Shown here one piece after another: positions 23,958 through 37,514 of a stretch of 64,000 nt of DNA. This DNA is from Hexactinellida sp. DTS-2022 (lineage: Eukaryota > Porifera > Hexactinellida). The stretch is taken from contig JAPNXP010000001.1 in assembly GCA_028753945.1 (NCBI GenBank), forward strand, positions 8,236,501 through 8,300,500, read 5' to 3'. The translations under genes were made by a program, and so were the position numbers. Numbering within the stretch: position 1 is the stretch's first letter; every line of letters starts with the position of its first letter. The notes below the pieces were generated by a model. It was not told where the DNA came from. It searched no databases and saw only the letters and a list, made by a program, of their open reading frames with translations.

Positions 23958-24137
23958 AAAGGCAGTGATTCCAATACTGGGCCACTATACTATAGTATAG
24001 TCGGCACAGTAATAAAGGCAGTGATTCTAATACTGGGCCACTATACTATAGTATAGTCGGCACAGTAAAAATAATAATAATAATAAAGGCAGTGATTCTA
24101 ATACTGGGCCACTATACTATAGTATAGTCGGCACAGT
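23958..24137. repeat. palindromic 60-bp unit cluster, 3 copies
   Basis: Each unit has GGCAGTGATTC, then ACTGGGCC, the perfect 18-bp palindrome ACTATACTATAGTATAGT, then CGGCACAGT, with (TAA)n between units. It sits between the GTCTACGGAG block and a hairpin. Confidence 0.9.
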
Positions 24138-25587
24138 AAAAAAAAATCCAAAATTGCAGCCTGTGCCGACGCATGATCCTTTGGTGGCACTATATTTTGG
24201 TGGTGGTTTATTGATAGTGCCTCCAAAGGAACATGCTGTCGGCACAGGCTGCAATTTTGGATTTTTTTTCGCCATGTCATCATCACTACTATGAAGGTGT
24301 TAAATTATTTCAAAAAGGTGTTCCAGAAGGCATCGACCCTTAAAGTGGTGGAAGTTTCTATTTAGCTCACTTCATTTTAGAGATATTCAAGTTTGAGTAG
24401 AATATAATAGCTGATGACTCAGCATTTTTTATGTGAGTGTTGGGTCATCACCCAACATCAACTAACCCATTTTAAATATCGAATTAACAAAATTGTAAAA
24501 ATACATTTTTTTGACGATGTCATCATCACCTTAAGGTGTCAAGATCCACTTGTATAGGTGGTACGTGCCATAAGGACTAATTGATAAATTGAAAGTTTGT
24601 TTCCATCTTATATCATTTCTGAGATTAATGAAATTTAGATAATTAGTATAATATTTAATTAATCTATTAATAATTTAACACCAATATTATGGTCATCAAA
24701 ATAAATTAAGTTCAATTATTTGTAAGTATTATTAATCTAATTTGAATTTCACTATCATATTTGAATTCAGCGCACTCGATAACCCCACTAATCTATTTGG
24801 AACCATCTCTATAAGTTAAACACAGAGCGAATTAATTAGAATTAAATTTGTCATGTATCCATTGTGCAAGAATATTCGAAGCAGAAATAAATATAATCAC
24901 ATAATCTGTCGTTGTTATGGAATGTAGAATCTTAACGGTTCTATCATAAACCATCTTTAGTTTAATGCCATTCATTCATTACTTATTGATAATAAATTAT
25001 ATTATTAGTTATTTATTTTTGCAATCTTATCCACGGTGATTTGAGTAAAGTCAATAAATTCCTTATATTATATTATTTAATTTAATCAATTGTATAGTAA
25101 TACTAAAATTAAATAGAAGCCAGCTGGAATTTATAAGTTAAATCAATATAATTATCGCAAGTTGAATCACTAGAGTAGGATTTAACAAGTTAAATCAATA
25201 TAATTATTACAAGTTGAAACAATAGAATTAGATTTAACACTTTACTGAAATTGAAGTGTGAGTAAACAAAGAGATTTCAACCCCCATTTATGGCAGAAAT
25301 TGACCCCTTTATTGGAAAATTTATCCTCCCATCAGACGCAGAATTTTATGGCGAATCCAAATATGAAATAAAATTTGGGGGTTTAGTAAAACATATTTTG
25401 AGTTATGGACCAGACAAATTTTGAAAGGTGTTAAAGATGTGTCAAAAATTTGTTAATCAAAGATCGTAACCCCAGGTGCAAATTAGACGGTCCCATCGCA
25501 CCTACATGACAAGTTTCAGCCCATCAACTATAAAGCTCTGGCCAGGGCACCGTCTACGGAGAAAAAAAAAATAATAATAAAAATAAT

Positions 25588-25707
25588 AAAGGCAGTGATT
25601 CCAATACTGGGCCACTATACTATAGTATAGTCGGCACAGTAATAATAGTATTAAAGGCAGTAAGATTAGAACTGGGCCACTATACTATAGTATAGTCGGC
25701 ACAGTAA
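25588..25707. repeat. palindromic 60-bp unit cluster, 2 copies
   Basis: The first unit has the GTGATTCCAATACTGG lead. The second has the variant lead GTAAGATTAGAACTGG, which recurs at 33165 and in the 45-kb cluster. Confidence 0.9.
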
Positions 25708-26785
25708 AAAAAATCCAAAATTGCAGCTGTGCCGACGCATGTTCCTTTGGTGGCACTATATTTTGGTGGTTGTTTATTGATAGTGCCTCCAAAGGAACAT
25801 GCTGTCGGCACAGCTGCAATTTTGGATTTTTTTTTTTCGCCTAGTCATCATCACTATGAAGGTGTTAAAATATTTCAGAAAGGTGTTTCAGTATGCAACG
25901 ACCCTTAGAGTGGTGGAAGTTTCCATTTAGCTCACTTCATTTGAGAGATATTCAAGTTTCAGTAGAATATAATCTGTGATGACTCAGCATTTTTAAAGTG
26001 CGTGTTGGGTATTCACCCAACTCCAACCAACCCATGCGAATTATTTAATTCACAAAATTGTGAAAATACATTTTTTTGACGATGTCATCATCACCTCAAG
26101 GTGTCAAGACCCACTTGTATAGGTGGTACCTGGCATAAGGACCAATTGATAAATTGAAAGTTTGTTTCTATCTTGTATCATCTCTGAGATTAATGAAATT
26201 TACCTAATTAGTATAAATATTTAATTAATAAATTAATAATTTAACACCATTATTATGTACAGCAAAATAAATAAAGTTCAATTATTTGCACTTATTATTA
26301 ATTTAAATCGAATTTCACTATCATATATGAATTCAGCGCACTCGATAACCCCAATAATCCAATTGGAAAATTCTATAAGTTAAATACAAAAGGAATTAAT
26401 TATAATAAATTACGTCAGTACATTAATTGTGCAAAAAGAATATTCTCGCCGAAATAAATATAATCACTTAATCTGTCGTTGTTGTGGAATGTAAAATCTT
26501 AACGGTTCTATCATAAACCATCTTTAGTTTAATGCCATTCATTCATTACTTATTGATAATAAATTAATTTATTAGTTATTTATTTTAGCAATGTTATCCA
26601 CGGTGAGTTGAGTAAAGTCAACAAATTCCTTATATAAATTAATTTAATTTAATCCATTGTATAGTAATGCTACAATTAAATAGAAGCCAGCTGGAATTTA
26701 TAAGTTGAATCAATATAATTATCGCAAGTTGAATCACTAGAGTAGGATTTAACAAGTTAAATCAATATAATTATCGCAAGTTGAA
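25607..26785. repeat. array block B, first copy (second at about 33121-34299)
   Basis: A segment of about 1.18 kb recurs in direct orientation at an offset of 7514 bp. It carries a hairpin whose two arms pair perfectly at GCAGCTGTGCCGAC. Identity ends where the first copy has an extra ~60-bp repeat of the TCGCAAGTTGAATCACTAG segment. Confidence 0.8.
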
Positions 26786-27207
26786 TCACTAGAGTAGGAT
26801 TTAACAAGTTAAATCAATATAATTATTACAAGTTGAAACATTAGAATTAGATTTAACACTTTACTGAAATTGAAGTGTGAGTAAACAAAGAAATTTCAAC
26901 CCCCATTTATGGCAGAAATTAAACCATTTATTGAAAATTTTCTTCACCCATCAGACGCAGAATTTTATGGTGAATCCAAATATGATATAAAATTTGGGGG
27001 TTTAGTAAAACAATTTTTGAGTTATGGACCAGACAAAATTTGAAAGGTGTTAAAGATGTGTCAAAAATTTCTTAATCAGAAATCGTTACCCCAGGTGCAA
27101 ATTAGACGGTCCCATCGCACCTACATGCAAAGTTTAAGCCCATCAACTATAAAGCTGTGGCCAGGGCACCGTCTACGGAGAAAAAAAAAATAATAATAAA
27201 AATAATA

Positions 27208-27328
27208 AAGGCAGTGATTCTAATACTGGGCCACTATACTATAGTATAGTCGGCACAGTAATAATAATAATATAAATAAAGGCAGTGATTCCAATACTGG
27301 GCCACTATACTATAGTATAGTCGGCACA

Positions 27329-27333
<5 letters not shown>
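27208..27333. repeat. palindromic 60-bp unit cluster, 2 copies
   Basis: Two units are followed by a run of nine TAA triplets and then a hairpin. The cluster is duplicated at 37359-37484 as part of block C, with one extra unit upstream there. Confidence 0.88.
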
Positions 27334-27363
<30 letters not shown>

Positions 27364-29025
27364 TCCAAAAATGCAGCCTGTGCCGACGCATGTTCCTTTG
27401 GTGGCACTATATTTTGTTGGTGGTATATTGATAGTGCCTCTAAAGGAACATGCTGCCGGCGCAGGCTGCAATTGTGGATTTTTTTCGCCAAGTCATCAAC
27501 GCCCAAGGTGTGAAGAACCATTTGTTAAGTGGTCAGAGTCACAAGGAACGATTGTTGAATTTGAAGTTTGTTTCTATCATAAACCATCTAGAGTTTAATG
27601 CCATTCATTCATTATATATTGATAATAAATTATATTATTAGTTATATATTTTAGCAATGTTATCCACGGTGAGTTGAGTAAAGTCAACAAATTCCTTATA
27701 TAAATTAATTTAATTTAATCCATTGTATAGTAATACTAGAATTAAATAGAAGCCAGCTGTAATTTATAAGTTAAATCAATATAATTATCGCAAGTTGAAT
27801 CACTAGAGTAGGATTAACAAATTAAATCAATATAATTATTACAAGTTGAAACAATAGAATTAGATTTAACACTTTACTGAAAATGAAGTGTGAGTTAACA
27901 AGTAAATTTCAACCCCCATTTATGGCAAAAATTAAACCCATTTTTTAAAAATTTCTTCTCCCAACAGACGCAAAATTTTAAGATGAATCCAAATATGAAA
28001 TAAAATTTGGGGGTTTAGTAAAACATATTTTGAGTTATGGACCAGACAAATTTTGAAAGGTGTTAAAGATGCGTCCAAAATTTGTTAACGAAAAATCGTA
28101 ACCCCAGGTGCAAATTAGACGGTCCCATAGCACCTAAATTCCAAGTTTCAGCCCATCAACAATTAAGCTCTGGCCAGGGCACCGTCTACGGAGAAAAAAT
28201 AAAAATAAAAAAAAAATCCAAAATTGCAGCCTGTGCAGACGCATGTTCCTTTGGTGGCACTATATTTTTTTGTTGGTTTATTGATAGTGCCTCCAAAGGA
28301 TCATGCTGTCGGCGCAGGCTGCAATTTTGGATTTTTTTTCGCCAAGTCATCAACGCCCAAGGTGTGAAGAAGCATTTGTTATTTGGTCCGAGTCACAAGG
28401 AACGGTAGATAAATTTGAAGTTTGTTTCTATCATAAACCATCTAGAGTTTAATGCCATTCATTCATTATGTATTGATAATAAATTATATTATTAGTTAGT
28501 TATTTTAGCAATGTTATCCACGGTGATTTGAGTTTAGTCAACAAATTCCTTATATTATTATATTTTATTTAATCCATTGTATAGTAATACTACAATTAAA
28601 TAGAAGCCAGCTGGAATTTATAAGTTAAATCATTATAATTATTACAAGTTGAAACAATAGAATAAGATTCAATATAATTATTACAAGTTGAAACATTAGA
28701 ATTAGATTTAACAGTTTTACTGAATCTCAAGTGTGAGGAAACACAGGAGATTGGCACCCCAATTATGGCACAAACCTAGGCTAAATTGAACATTTGTGAA
28801 AATTAATTCTCTATCCGTATGTGTAAATTTTATCAAGCTCAATATTAATTATTTCATGTTATGAGCCATAATTAGTTTAAATAGGTGTTAAAATTATTTG
28901 ATCAAAAATCGTAACCCCAGGTGCAAATTAGACGGTCATTTCGCAACTACATGCCAAGTTACAGCCCTCAATGTATACAGGTGTGGTCAAGGCACCGTCT
29001 ACGGAGAAAAAATAAAATAAATAAT

Positions 29026-29215
29026 AAAGGCAGTGATTCCAATACTGGGCCACTATACTATAGTATAGTCGGCACAGTAATAATAAAGGCAGTGATTCCA
29101 ATACTGGGCCACTATACTATAGTATAGTCGGCACAGTAATAATAATAATAATATACAATAAAGGCAGAAAGACCAATACTGGGCCACTATACTATAGTAT
29201 AGTCGGCACAGTAAA
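29026..29215. repeat. palindromic 60-bp unit cluster, 3 copies
   Basis: There are two standard units and a third with the lead GGCAGAAAGACCAATACTGG. The cluster is duplicated at 39177-39366. Confidence 0.88.
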
Positions 29216-30473
29216 AATCCAAAATTGCAGCCTGTGGCGACGCATGTTCCTTTGGTGGCACTATATTTTGGTGGTAGTTTATTGATAGTGCCTCCATAGG
29301 AACATGCTGTCGGCTCAGCTGCAATTTTGGATTTTTTTTTTCGCCCAGTCATCATGACTATGATGGTGTTAAATTATTTCAAAAATTACAGAAGGCATCG
29401 ACCCTTAGAGTTGTGGAAGTTTCCATTTAGTTCACTTCATTTTAGAGATATTCATGTTTGAGTAGAATATAATAGCTGATGACTCACCATTTTTATGTGA
29501 GTGTTGGGTCATCACCCAACATCAACTAACCCATTTTAAATATCGAATTAACAAAATTGTAAAAACACATTTTTTTACGATGTCATCATCACCTCAAGGT
29601 GTCAATACCCATTTGTAGAGGTGTTACGTGGCATAAGGATCAATTGATAAATTGGAAGTTTGTTTCTATCTTATTTGAATTCTGAGATTTATGATATTTA
29701 ATTAATTACATATAAATAATTATTAATATTATTTATAATATAACACCAATTTCAATGTCAACTTACAATTATTAAGTTAAATTATTTTGTCATAAATAAT
29801 TAATTAATTAATTTGGTAATCAAATTTCAATTCCGCACACTCGATAACCCCTAATACACAAATTGGAAGCATCTATATAAGTCATATACTGACTGAATTA
29901 ATTATAATTAATTACGTCAGTCCATTAACAGTGCAAGAATATTCTCGCAGAAATAAATATAATCACTTAATCTGTCGTTGTTGTGGAATGTAAAATCTTA
30001 GGTTTCAATTAGAAAATAGAAGCCTACTCGATCTCACAAGTTGAATCAATATAATTATTACAAGTTGAAACAATGGAATTAGATTTCACACTTCAATTGA
30101 ACTGAAGTGTTAGTAAACAAAGGAAACTTGCAACTCAATTGTGGCACAAACGAAACTCAATTTAAAAATTCGTGCACTGTGAAAAGGTGTAGAATTTAAT
30201 TCTCTATCGAATGCATATAAATTAAATATTTGTGCTCTATTTATTGTTCTTTTTCTAATATTAAACAGGTGCAAAAATGTGTCCAAAAAAATGTAGTAAA
30301 AAATCGTGACCCCAGGTGCACATCTGTAACCCATGAGACACCTGTCCTGAATTTTGGGTTCTTAGTTAATTAAACTCTGTTCAGTAGAGAGGCTACGGAC
30401 CAATAATAATAAATCCAATATTGCAGCCTGTGCCGACGCATGTTCCCTTGGTGGCACTATATTTTGGTGGTGG

Positions 30474-32104
30474 TTTATTGATAGTGCCTCCAAAGGAACA
30501 TGCTGTCGGCGCAGGCTGCAATTTTGGATTTTTTTTCGCCAAGTCATCAACGCCCAAGGTGTGAAGAAGCATTTGTTAATTGGTCCGAGTCACAAGGAAC
30601 GGTAGATAAATTTGAAGTTTGTTTCTATCATAAACCATCTTGAGTTTAATTCCATTCATTCATTCATTATGTATTGATAATAAATTATATTATTAGTTAT
30701 TTATATTAGCATTGTTATCCACGGTTGGGTTGAATTAAGTCAACAAATTCCTTATATTATATTATTTTATTTTATCCATTGTATGGTAAATTAAATAGAA
30801 GCCAGCTGCAATTTATAAGTTAAATCAATTTAATTATCGCAAGTTGAATCAATAGAGTAAGATTTAACAAGTTAAATCAATATAATTATTACAAGTTGAA
30901 ACAATGGAATTAGATTTAACAGTTATACTGAAACTGAAGTGTGAGTAAACAAAGAAATTTCAACCCCCATTTATGGCAGAAATAAAACTCTTTATTGAAA
31001 GTTTTCTTCCTCCATCAGACGCAGAATTTTATGGTGAATCCAAATGTGAAATAAAGTTTGGGGGTTTAGTAAAACATATTTTGTGTTATGGACCAGACAA
31101 ATTTTGAAAGGTGTTAAAGATGTGTCAAAAATTTGTTAATCAAAAATCGTAACCCCAGGTGCAAATTAGACGGTCCCATCGCACCTACATGCCAAGTTTC
31201 AGCCCATCAACTATAAAGCTCAGGCCAGGGCACCGTCTACGGAGGAAAAAAAAAAATCCAAAATTGCAGCTGTGCCGACGCATGTTCCTTTGGTGGCACT
31301 ATATCTTGTTGGTTATTTATTGATAGTGCCTCCAAAGGAACATGCTGTCAGCGCAGGCTGCAATTTTGGATTTTTTTTCGCCAAGTCATCAACGTCCAAG
31401 GTGTGAAGAAGCATTTGTTATTTGGTCCGAGTCACAAGGAACGGTAGATAAATTTGAAGTTTGTTTCTATCATAAACCATCTAGAGTTTAATGCCATTCA
31501 TTCATTATGTATTGATAATAAATTATATTATTAGTTATTTATTTTAGCAATGTTATCCATGGTTGGTTGAGTTGAGTCAACAAATTCCTTATATTTTATT
31601 ATTATATTTAATCCATTGTATAGTAATACTACAATTAAATAGAAGCCAGCTGAAAACTATAAGTTGAATCAATTTAATTATCGCAAGTTGAAACAATAGT
31701 GAAAGATTTAACAAGTTAAATCAATATAATTATTACAAGTTGAAACAATGGAATTAGATTTCACAGTTTTATTGAAATTGAAGTGTTGAATAAACAAAGG
31801 AATTTCAACTCCCATTTATGGCAGAAATTAAACCAATTTTAGCAAATTTTCTTCTCCCATCAGACGCAGAATTTTATGGCGAATCCAAATATGAAATAAA
31901 ATTTGGGGGTTTAGTAAAACATATTTTGAGTTATAGACCAGACAAATTTTGAAAGGTGTTAAAGATGTGTCCAAAATTTGTTAATCAAAAATCGTAACCC
32001 CAGGTGCAAATTAGACGGTCCCATCGCACCTACATGCAAAGTTTAAGCCCATCAACTATAAAGCTCTGGCCAGGGCACCGTCTACGGAGAAAAAATAATA
32101 AAAA
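30474..32104. repeat. array block A, second copy
   Basis: This is the direct duplicate of 21466-23096. After its right end a palindrome cluster follows, where the first copy goes straight to a hairpin. Confidence 0.85.
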
Positions 32105-32231
32105 TAAAGGCAGTGATTCTAATACTGGGCCACTATACTATAGTATAGTCGGCACAGTAAAAATAATAATAATAATAAAGGCAGTGATTCTAATACTGGG
32201 CCACTATACTATAGTATAGTCGGCACAGTAA
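32104..32231. repeat. palindromic 60-bp unit cluster, 2 copies
   Basis: Two units sit between (TAA)n and a hairpin, immediately right of block A copy 2. Confidence 0.88.
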
Positions 32232-33101
32232 AAAAAAATCCAAAATTGCACCCTGTGCCGACGCATGTTCCTTGGTGGCACTATATTTTGTTGGTGGTTT
32301 ATTGATAGTGCCTCCAAAGGAACATGATGTCGGCGCAGGCTGCAATTTTGGATTTTTTTCCGCCAAGTCATCAACGCCCAAGGTGTGAAGAACCATTTGT
32401 TAATTGGTCGTTGTCACAAGGAATGGTAGATTAATTTGAAGTTAGTTTCTATCATAAACCATCAAGAGTTTAATGCCATTCATTCATTATGTATTGATAA
32501 TAAATTATATTATTAGTTATGTATTTTAGCAATGTTATCCACGGTGATTTGAGTTTAGTCAATAAATTCCTTATATTATTATATTTTATTTAATCCATTG
32601 TATAGTAATACTAGAATTAAATAGAAGCCAGCTGGTATTTATAAGTTGAATCAATTTAATTATCGCAAGTTGAAACAATAGTGAAAGATTTAACAAGTTA
32701 AATCAATATAATTATTACAAGTTTAAACAATGGAATTAAATTTCACAGTTTTATTGAAATTGAAGTGTTGAGAAACAAAGGAATTTCAACTCCCATTTAT
32801 GGCAGAAATTAAACCAATATTAACAAATTTTCTTCTCCCATCAGACGCAGAATTTTATGGTGAATCCAAATATGAAATAAAAATTGGGGGTTTAGTAAAA
32901 CATTTGTTGAGTTATGGACCAGACAAATTTTGAAAGGTGTTAAAGATGTGTCAAAAATTTGTTAATACAAAATCGTAACCCCAGGTGCAAATTAGACGTC
33001 GACTCCGAATCTACATGCCAAGTTTCAGCCCTCTATGTATACAGGTGTGGCCAGGGCACCTGCTACGGAGAAATAATAATAATAATAAAAATAATAATAA
33101 T

Positions 33102-33222
33102 AAAGGCAGTGATTCTAATACTGGGCCACTATACTATAGTATAGTCGGCACAGTAATAATAGTATTAAAGGCAGTAAGATTAGAACTGGGCCACTATACT
33201 ATAGTATAGTCGGCACAGTAAA
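33102..33222. repeat. palindromic 60-bp unit cluster, 2 copies
   Basis: The right part is identical to the 25588 cluster because it belongs to block B. Confidence 0.88.
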
Positions 33223-34649
33223 AAAAATCCAAAATTGCAGCTGTGCCGACGCATGTTCCTTTGGTGGCACTATATTTTGGTGGTTGTTTATTGATAGTGC
33301 CTCCAAAGGAACATGCTGTCGGCACAGCTGCAATTTTGGATTTTTTTTTTTCGCCTAGTCATCATCACTATGAAGGTGTTAAAATATTTCAGAAAGGTGT
33401 TTCAGTATGCAACGACCCTTAGAGTGGTGGAAGTTTCCATTTAGCTCACTTCATTTGAGAGATATTCAAGTTTCAGTAGAATATAATCTGTGATGACTCA
33501 GCATTTTTAAAGTGCGTGTTGGGTATTCACCCAACTCCAACCAACCCATGCGAATTATTTAATTCACAAAATTGTGAAAATACATTTTTTTGACGATGTC
33601 ATCATCACCTCAAGGTGTCAAGACCCACTTGTATAGGTGGTACCTGGCATAAGGACCAATTGATAAATTGAAAGTTTGTTTCTATCTTGTATCATCTCTG
33701 AGATTAATGAAATTTACCTAATTAGTATAAATATTTAATTAATAAATTAATAATTTAACACCATTATTATGTACAGCAAAATAAATAAAGTTCAATTATT
33801 TGCACTTATTATTAATTTAAATCGAATTTCACTATCATATATGAATTCAGCGCACTCGATAACCCCAATAATCCAATTGGAAAATTCTATAAGTTAAATA
33901 CAAAAGGAATTAATTATAATAAATTACGTCAGTACATTAATTGTGCAAAAAGAATATTCTCGCCGAAATAAATATAATCACTTAATCTGTCGTTGTTGTG
34001 GAATGTAAAATCTTAACGGTTCTATCATAAACCATCTTTAGTTTAATGCCATTCATTCATTACTTATTGATAATAAATTAATTTATTAGTTATTTATTTT
34101 AGCAATGTTATCCACGGTGAGTTGAGTAAAGTCAACAAATTCCTTATATAAATTAATTTAATTTAATCCATTGTATAGTAATGCTACAATTAAATAGAAG
34201 CCAGCTGGAATTTATAAGTTGAATCAATATAATTATCGCAAGTTGAATCACTAGAGTAGGATTTAACAAGTTAAATCAATATAATTATTACAAGTTGAAA
34301 CAATGGAATTAGATTTAACACTTTTACTGAAATTGAAGTGCGAGTAAACAAAGAAATTTCAACCCCCATTTATGGCAGAAATTAAACCATTTATTGAAAA
34401 TTTTCTTCACCCATCAGACGCAGAATTTTATGGTGAATCCAAATATGAAATAAAATTTGGGGGTTTAGTAAAACAATTTTTGAGTTATGGACCAGACAAA
34501 ATTTGAAAGGTGTTAAAGATGTGTCAAAAATTTCTTAATCAGAAATCGTTACCCCAGGTGCAAATTAGACGGTCCCATCGCACCTACATGCAAAGTTTAA
34601 GCCCATCAACTATAAAGCTGTGGCCAGGGCACCGTCTACGGAGAAAAAA

Positions 34650-35800
34650 AAATCCAAAATTGTAGCCTGTGCCGACGCATGTTCATTTGGTGGCACTATA
34701 TTTTGGTGGTGGTCTATTGATAGTGCCTCCAATGGAACATGCTGTCGGCACAGGCTGCAATTTTGGAATTTTTTTCACCAAGTCATCATCACTATAAAGG
34801 TGTTAAATTATTTCAGAAAGGTGTTTCAGAAGGCTACGACCCTTAGAGTGGTGGAAGTTTCCATTTTGCTCACTTCGTTTCAAAGATATTCAAGTTTCAG
34901 TAGAATATAATAAGTGATGAATCAGCATTTTTTATGTGAGTGTTGGGTCATCACCCAACTCCAACTAACCCATTTTAATAATATAATTCACAAAATTGTA
35001 AAAATACATTTTTTTGACGATGTCATCATCACCTCAAGGTGTCAAGATCTTCTTGTATAGGTGGTACGTGCCATAAGGACCAATTGATAAATTTAAAGTT
35101 TGTTTCTATCTTGTATCATTTCTGAGATTAATGAATTTAGATAATTAGTATAAATATTTAATTAATCTAAGATAATTTAACACCAATATTATTTACATCA
35201 AAATAAATTAAGTTCAATTATTTGCTATAATAATTAATTTAAATTTAATTTCACTATCATATTTGAATTCAGCGCACTCGATACCCTAATAATCTAATTG
35301 GAACCGTTTCTCTAAGTTAAACACAGAGCGAATTAATTAGAATTAAATATCTCATGTATCCATTGTTCAAGAATATTCTGAGCAGAAATAAATATAATCA
35401 CATAATCTGTTGTTGTTATGGAATGTAAAATCTTAGTTTTCAATTAGAAAATAGAAGCCTACTCGATCTCACAAGTTGAATCAATGTAATTATCACAAGT
35501 TGAAACAATAGAATTCGATTTAACACTTCAATTGAACTGAAGTGTTAGTATACAAAGGAAACTTGCAACTCAATTGTGGCACAAACGAAACTCAATTTAA
35601 AAATTCGTGCACTGTGAAAAGGTGTAGAATTTAATTCTCTATCGAATGCATATAAATTAAATATTTGTGCACTATTTATTGTTCTTTTTCAAATATTAAA
35701 CAGGTGCAAAAATGTGTCCAAAAAAATGTAGTAAAAAATCGTGACCCCAGGTGCACATCTGTAACCCATGAGACACCTGTCCTGAAATTTTGGGTTCTTA
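34650..35800. repeat. array block D, first copy (second at about 40550-41700)
   Basis: A segment of about 1.15 kb recurs at an offset of about 5900 bp with a few single-base differences (for example CACAAGTTGAAAC against CACAATTTGAAAC). It contains a hairpin with the rare variant GTTCATTTGG. Confidence 0.7.
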
Positions 35801-37283
35801 GTTAATTAAACTCTGTTCAGTGGACGATCTACGGACCAAAAATAAAAAAATCCAAAATTGCAGCCTGTGCCGACGCATGTTCCTTTGGTGGCACTACATT
35901 TTGTTGGTTGTTTATTTATAGTGCCTCCAAAAGAACATTCTGTCGGCGCAGGCTGCAATTTTGGATTTTTTTTCGCCATGTCATCATCACTATGAAGGTG
36001 TTAAATTATTTCAAAAAGGTGTTACAGAAGGCATCGACCCTTAGAGTGGTGGAAGTTTCCATTTAGTTCATATAATTTTAGAGATATTCAAGTTTGAGTA
36101 GAATATAATAGCTGATGACTCAGCATTTTTTATGTGTGTGTTGGGTCATCACCCAACATCAACTAACCCATTTTAAATATCGAATTAAAAAAATTGTAAA
36201 AGTACATTTTTTTGACGATGTCATAATCACCTCAAGGTGTCAAGACCCACTTGTATAGGTGGTACCTGGCATAAGGACCAATTGATAAATTGAAAGTTTG
36301 TTTCTATCTTGTATCATCTCTGAGATTAATGAAATTTAGCTAATTAGTATAAATATTTAATTAATTTATTAATTATTTAACACCATTATTATATACAGCA
36401 AAATAAATTAAGTTCAATTATTTGCAATTATTATTAATTTAAATTGAATTTCACTATAATATTTGAATTCCACGCACTCGATAACCCCAATAATCTATTT
36501 TGAACCATCTCTATACGGTAAACACAGAGCGAATTAATTAGAATTAAATATGTCAGTACATTAATTGTGCAAGAATATTCTCGCCGAAATAAATATAATC
36601 ACTTAATCTGTCGTTGTTGTGGAATGTAAAATCTTAACGGTTCTATCATAAACCATCTTTAGTTTAATGCCATTCATTCATTATGTATTGATAATAAATT
36701 ATATTATTAGTTATTTATTTTAGCAATGTTATCCATGGTTGGTTGAGTTGAGTCAACAAATTCCTTATATTATATTATTTAATTTAATCAATTGTATAGT
36801 AATACTAAAATTAAATAGAAGCCAGCTGGAATTTATAAGTTAAATCAATTTAATTATCGCAAGTTGAATCAATAGAGTAAGATTTAACAAGTTAAATCAA
36901 TATAATTATTACAAGTTGAAACAATGGAATTTGATTTAACAGTTATACTGAAACTGAAGTGTGAGTAAACAAAGAAATTTCAACCCCCATTTATGGCAGA
37001 AATAGAACTCTTTATTGAAAGTTTTCTTCTCCCATCAGACGCAGAATTTTATGGCGAATCCAAATGTGAAATAAAATTTTGGGGTTTAGTAAAACATTTT
37101 TTGAGTTATGGACCAGACAAATTTTGAAAGGTGTTAAAGATGTGTCAAAAATTTGTTAATACAAAATCGTAACCCCAGGTGCAAATTAGACGTCGACTCC
37201 GAATCTACATGCCAAGTTTCAGCCCTCTATGTATACAGGTGTGGCCAGGGCACCTGCTACGGAGAAATAATAATAATATAAAT

Positions 37284-37479
37284 AAAGGCAGTGATTCTAA
37301 TACTGGGCCACTATACTATAGTATAGTCGGCACAGTAAAAATAATAATAAAAATAATAAAGGCAGTGATTCTAATACTGGGCCACTATACTATAGTATAG
37401 TCGGCACAGTAATAATAATAATATAAATAAAGGCAGTGATTCCAATACTGGGCCACTATACTATAGTATAGTCGGCACA

Positions 37480-37493
<14 letters not shown>
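37284..37493. repeat. palindromic 60-bp unit cluster, 3 copies
   Basis: It has one more unit at its left than the block C copy at 27208, so unit number changed independently of the block duplication. Confidence 0.88.

Positions 37494-37514
<21 letters not shown>

Larger units (their letters stand above)
27190..29630. repeat. array block C, first copy (second at 37341-39781)
   Basis: A 2.44-kb segment recurs in direct orientation at an offset of exactly 10151 bp. It includes three hairpins and two palindrome clusters. No difference was seen in the stretches compared. Identity ends at GTTACGTGGCATAAGGATC in the first copy and GTTACGTGTCATAAGGACC in the second. Confidence 0.88.
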
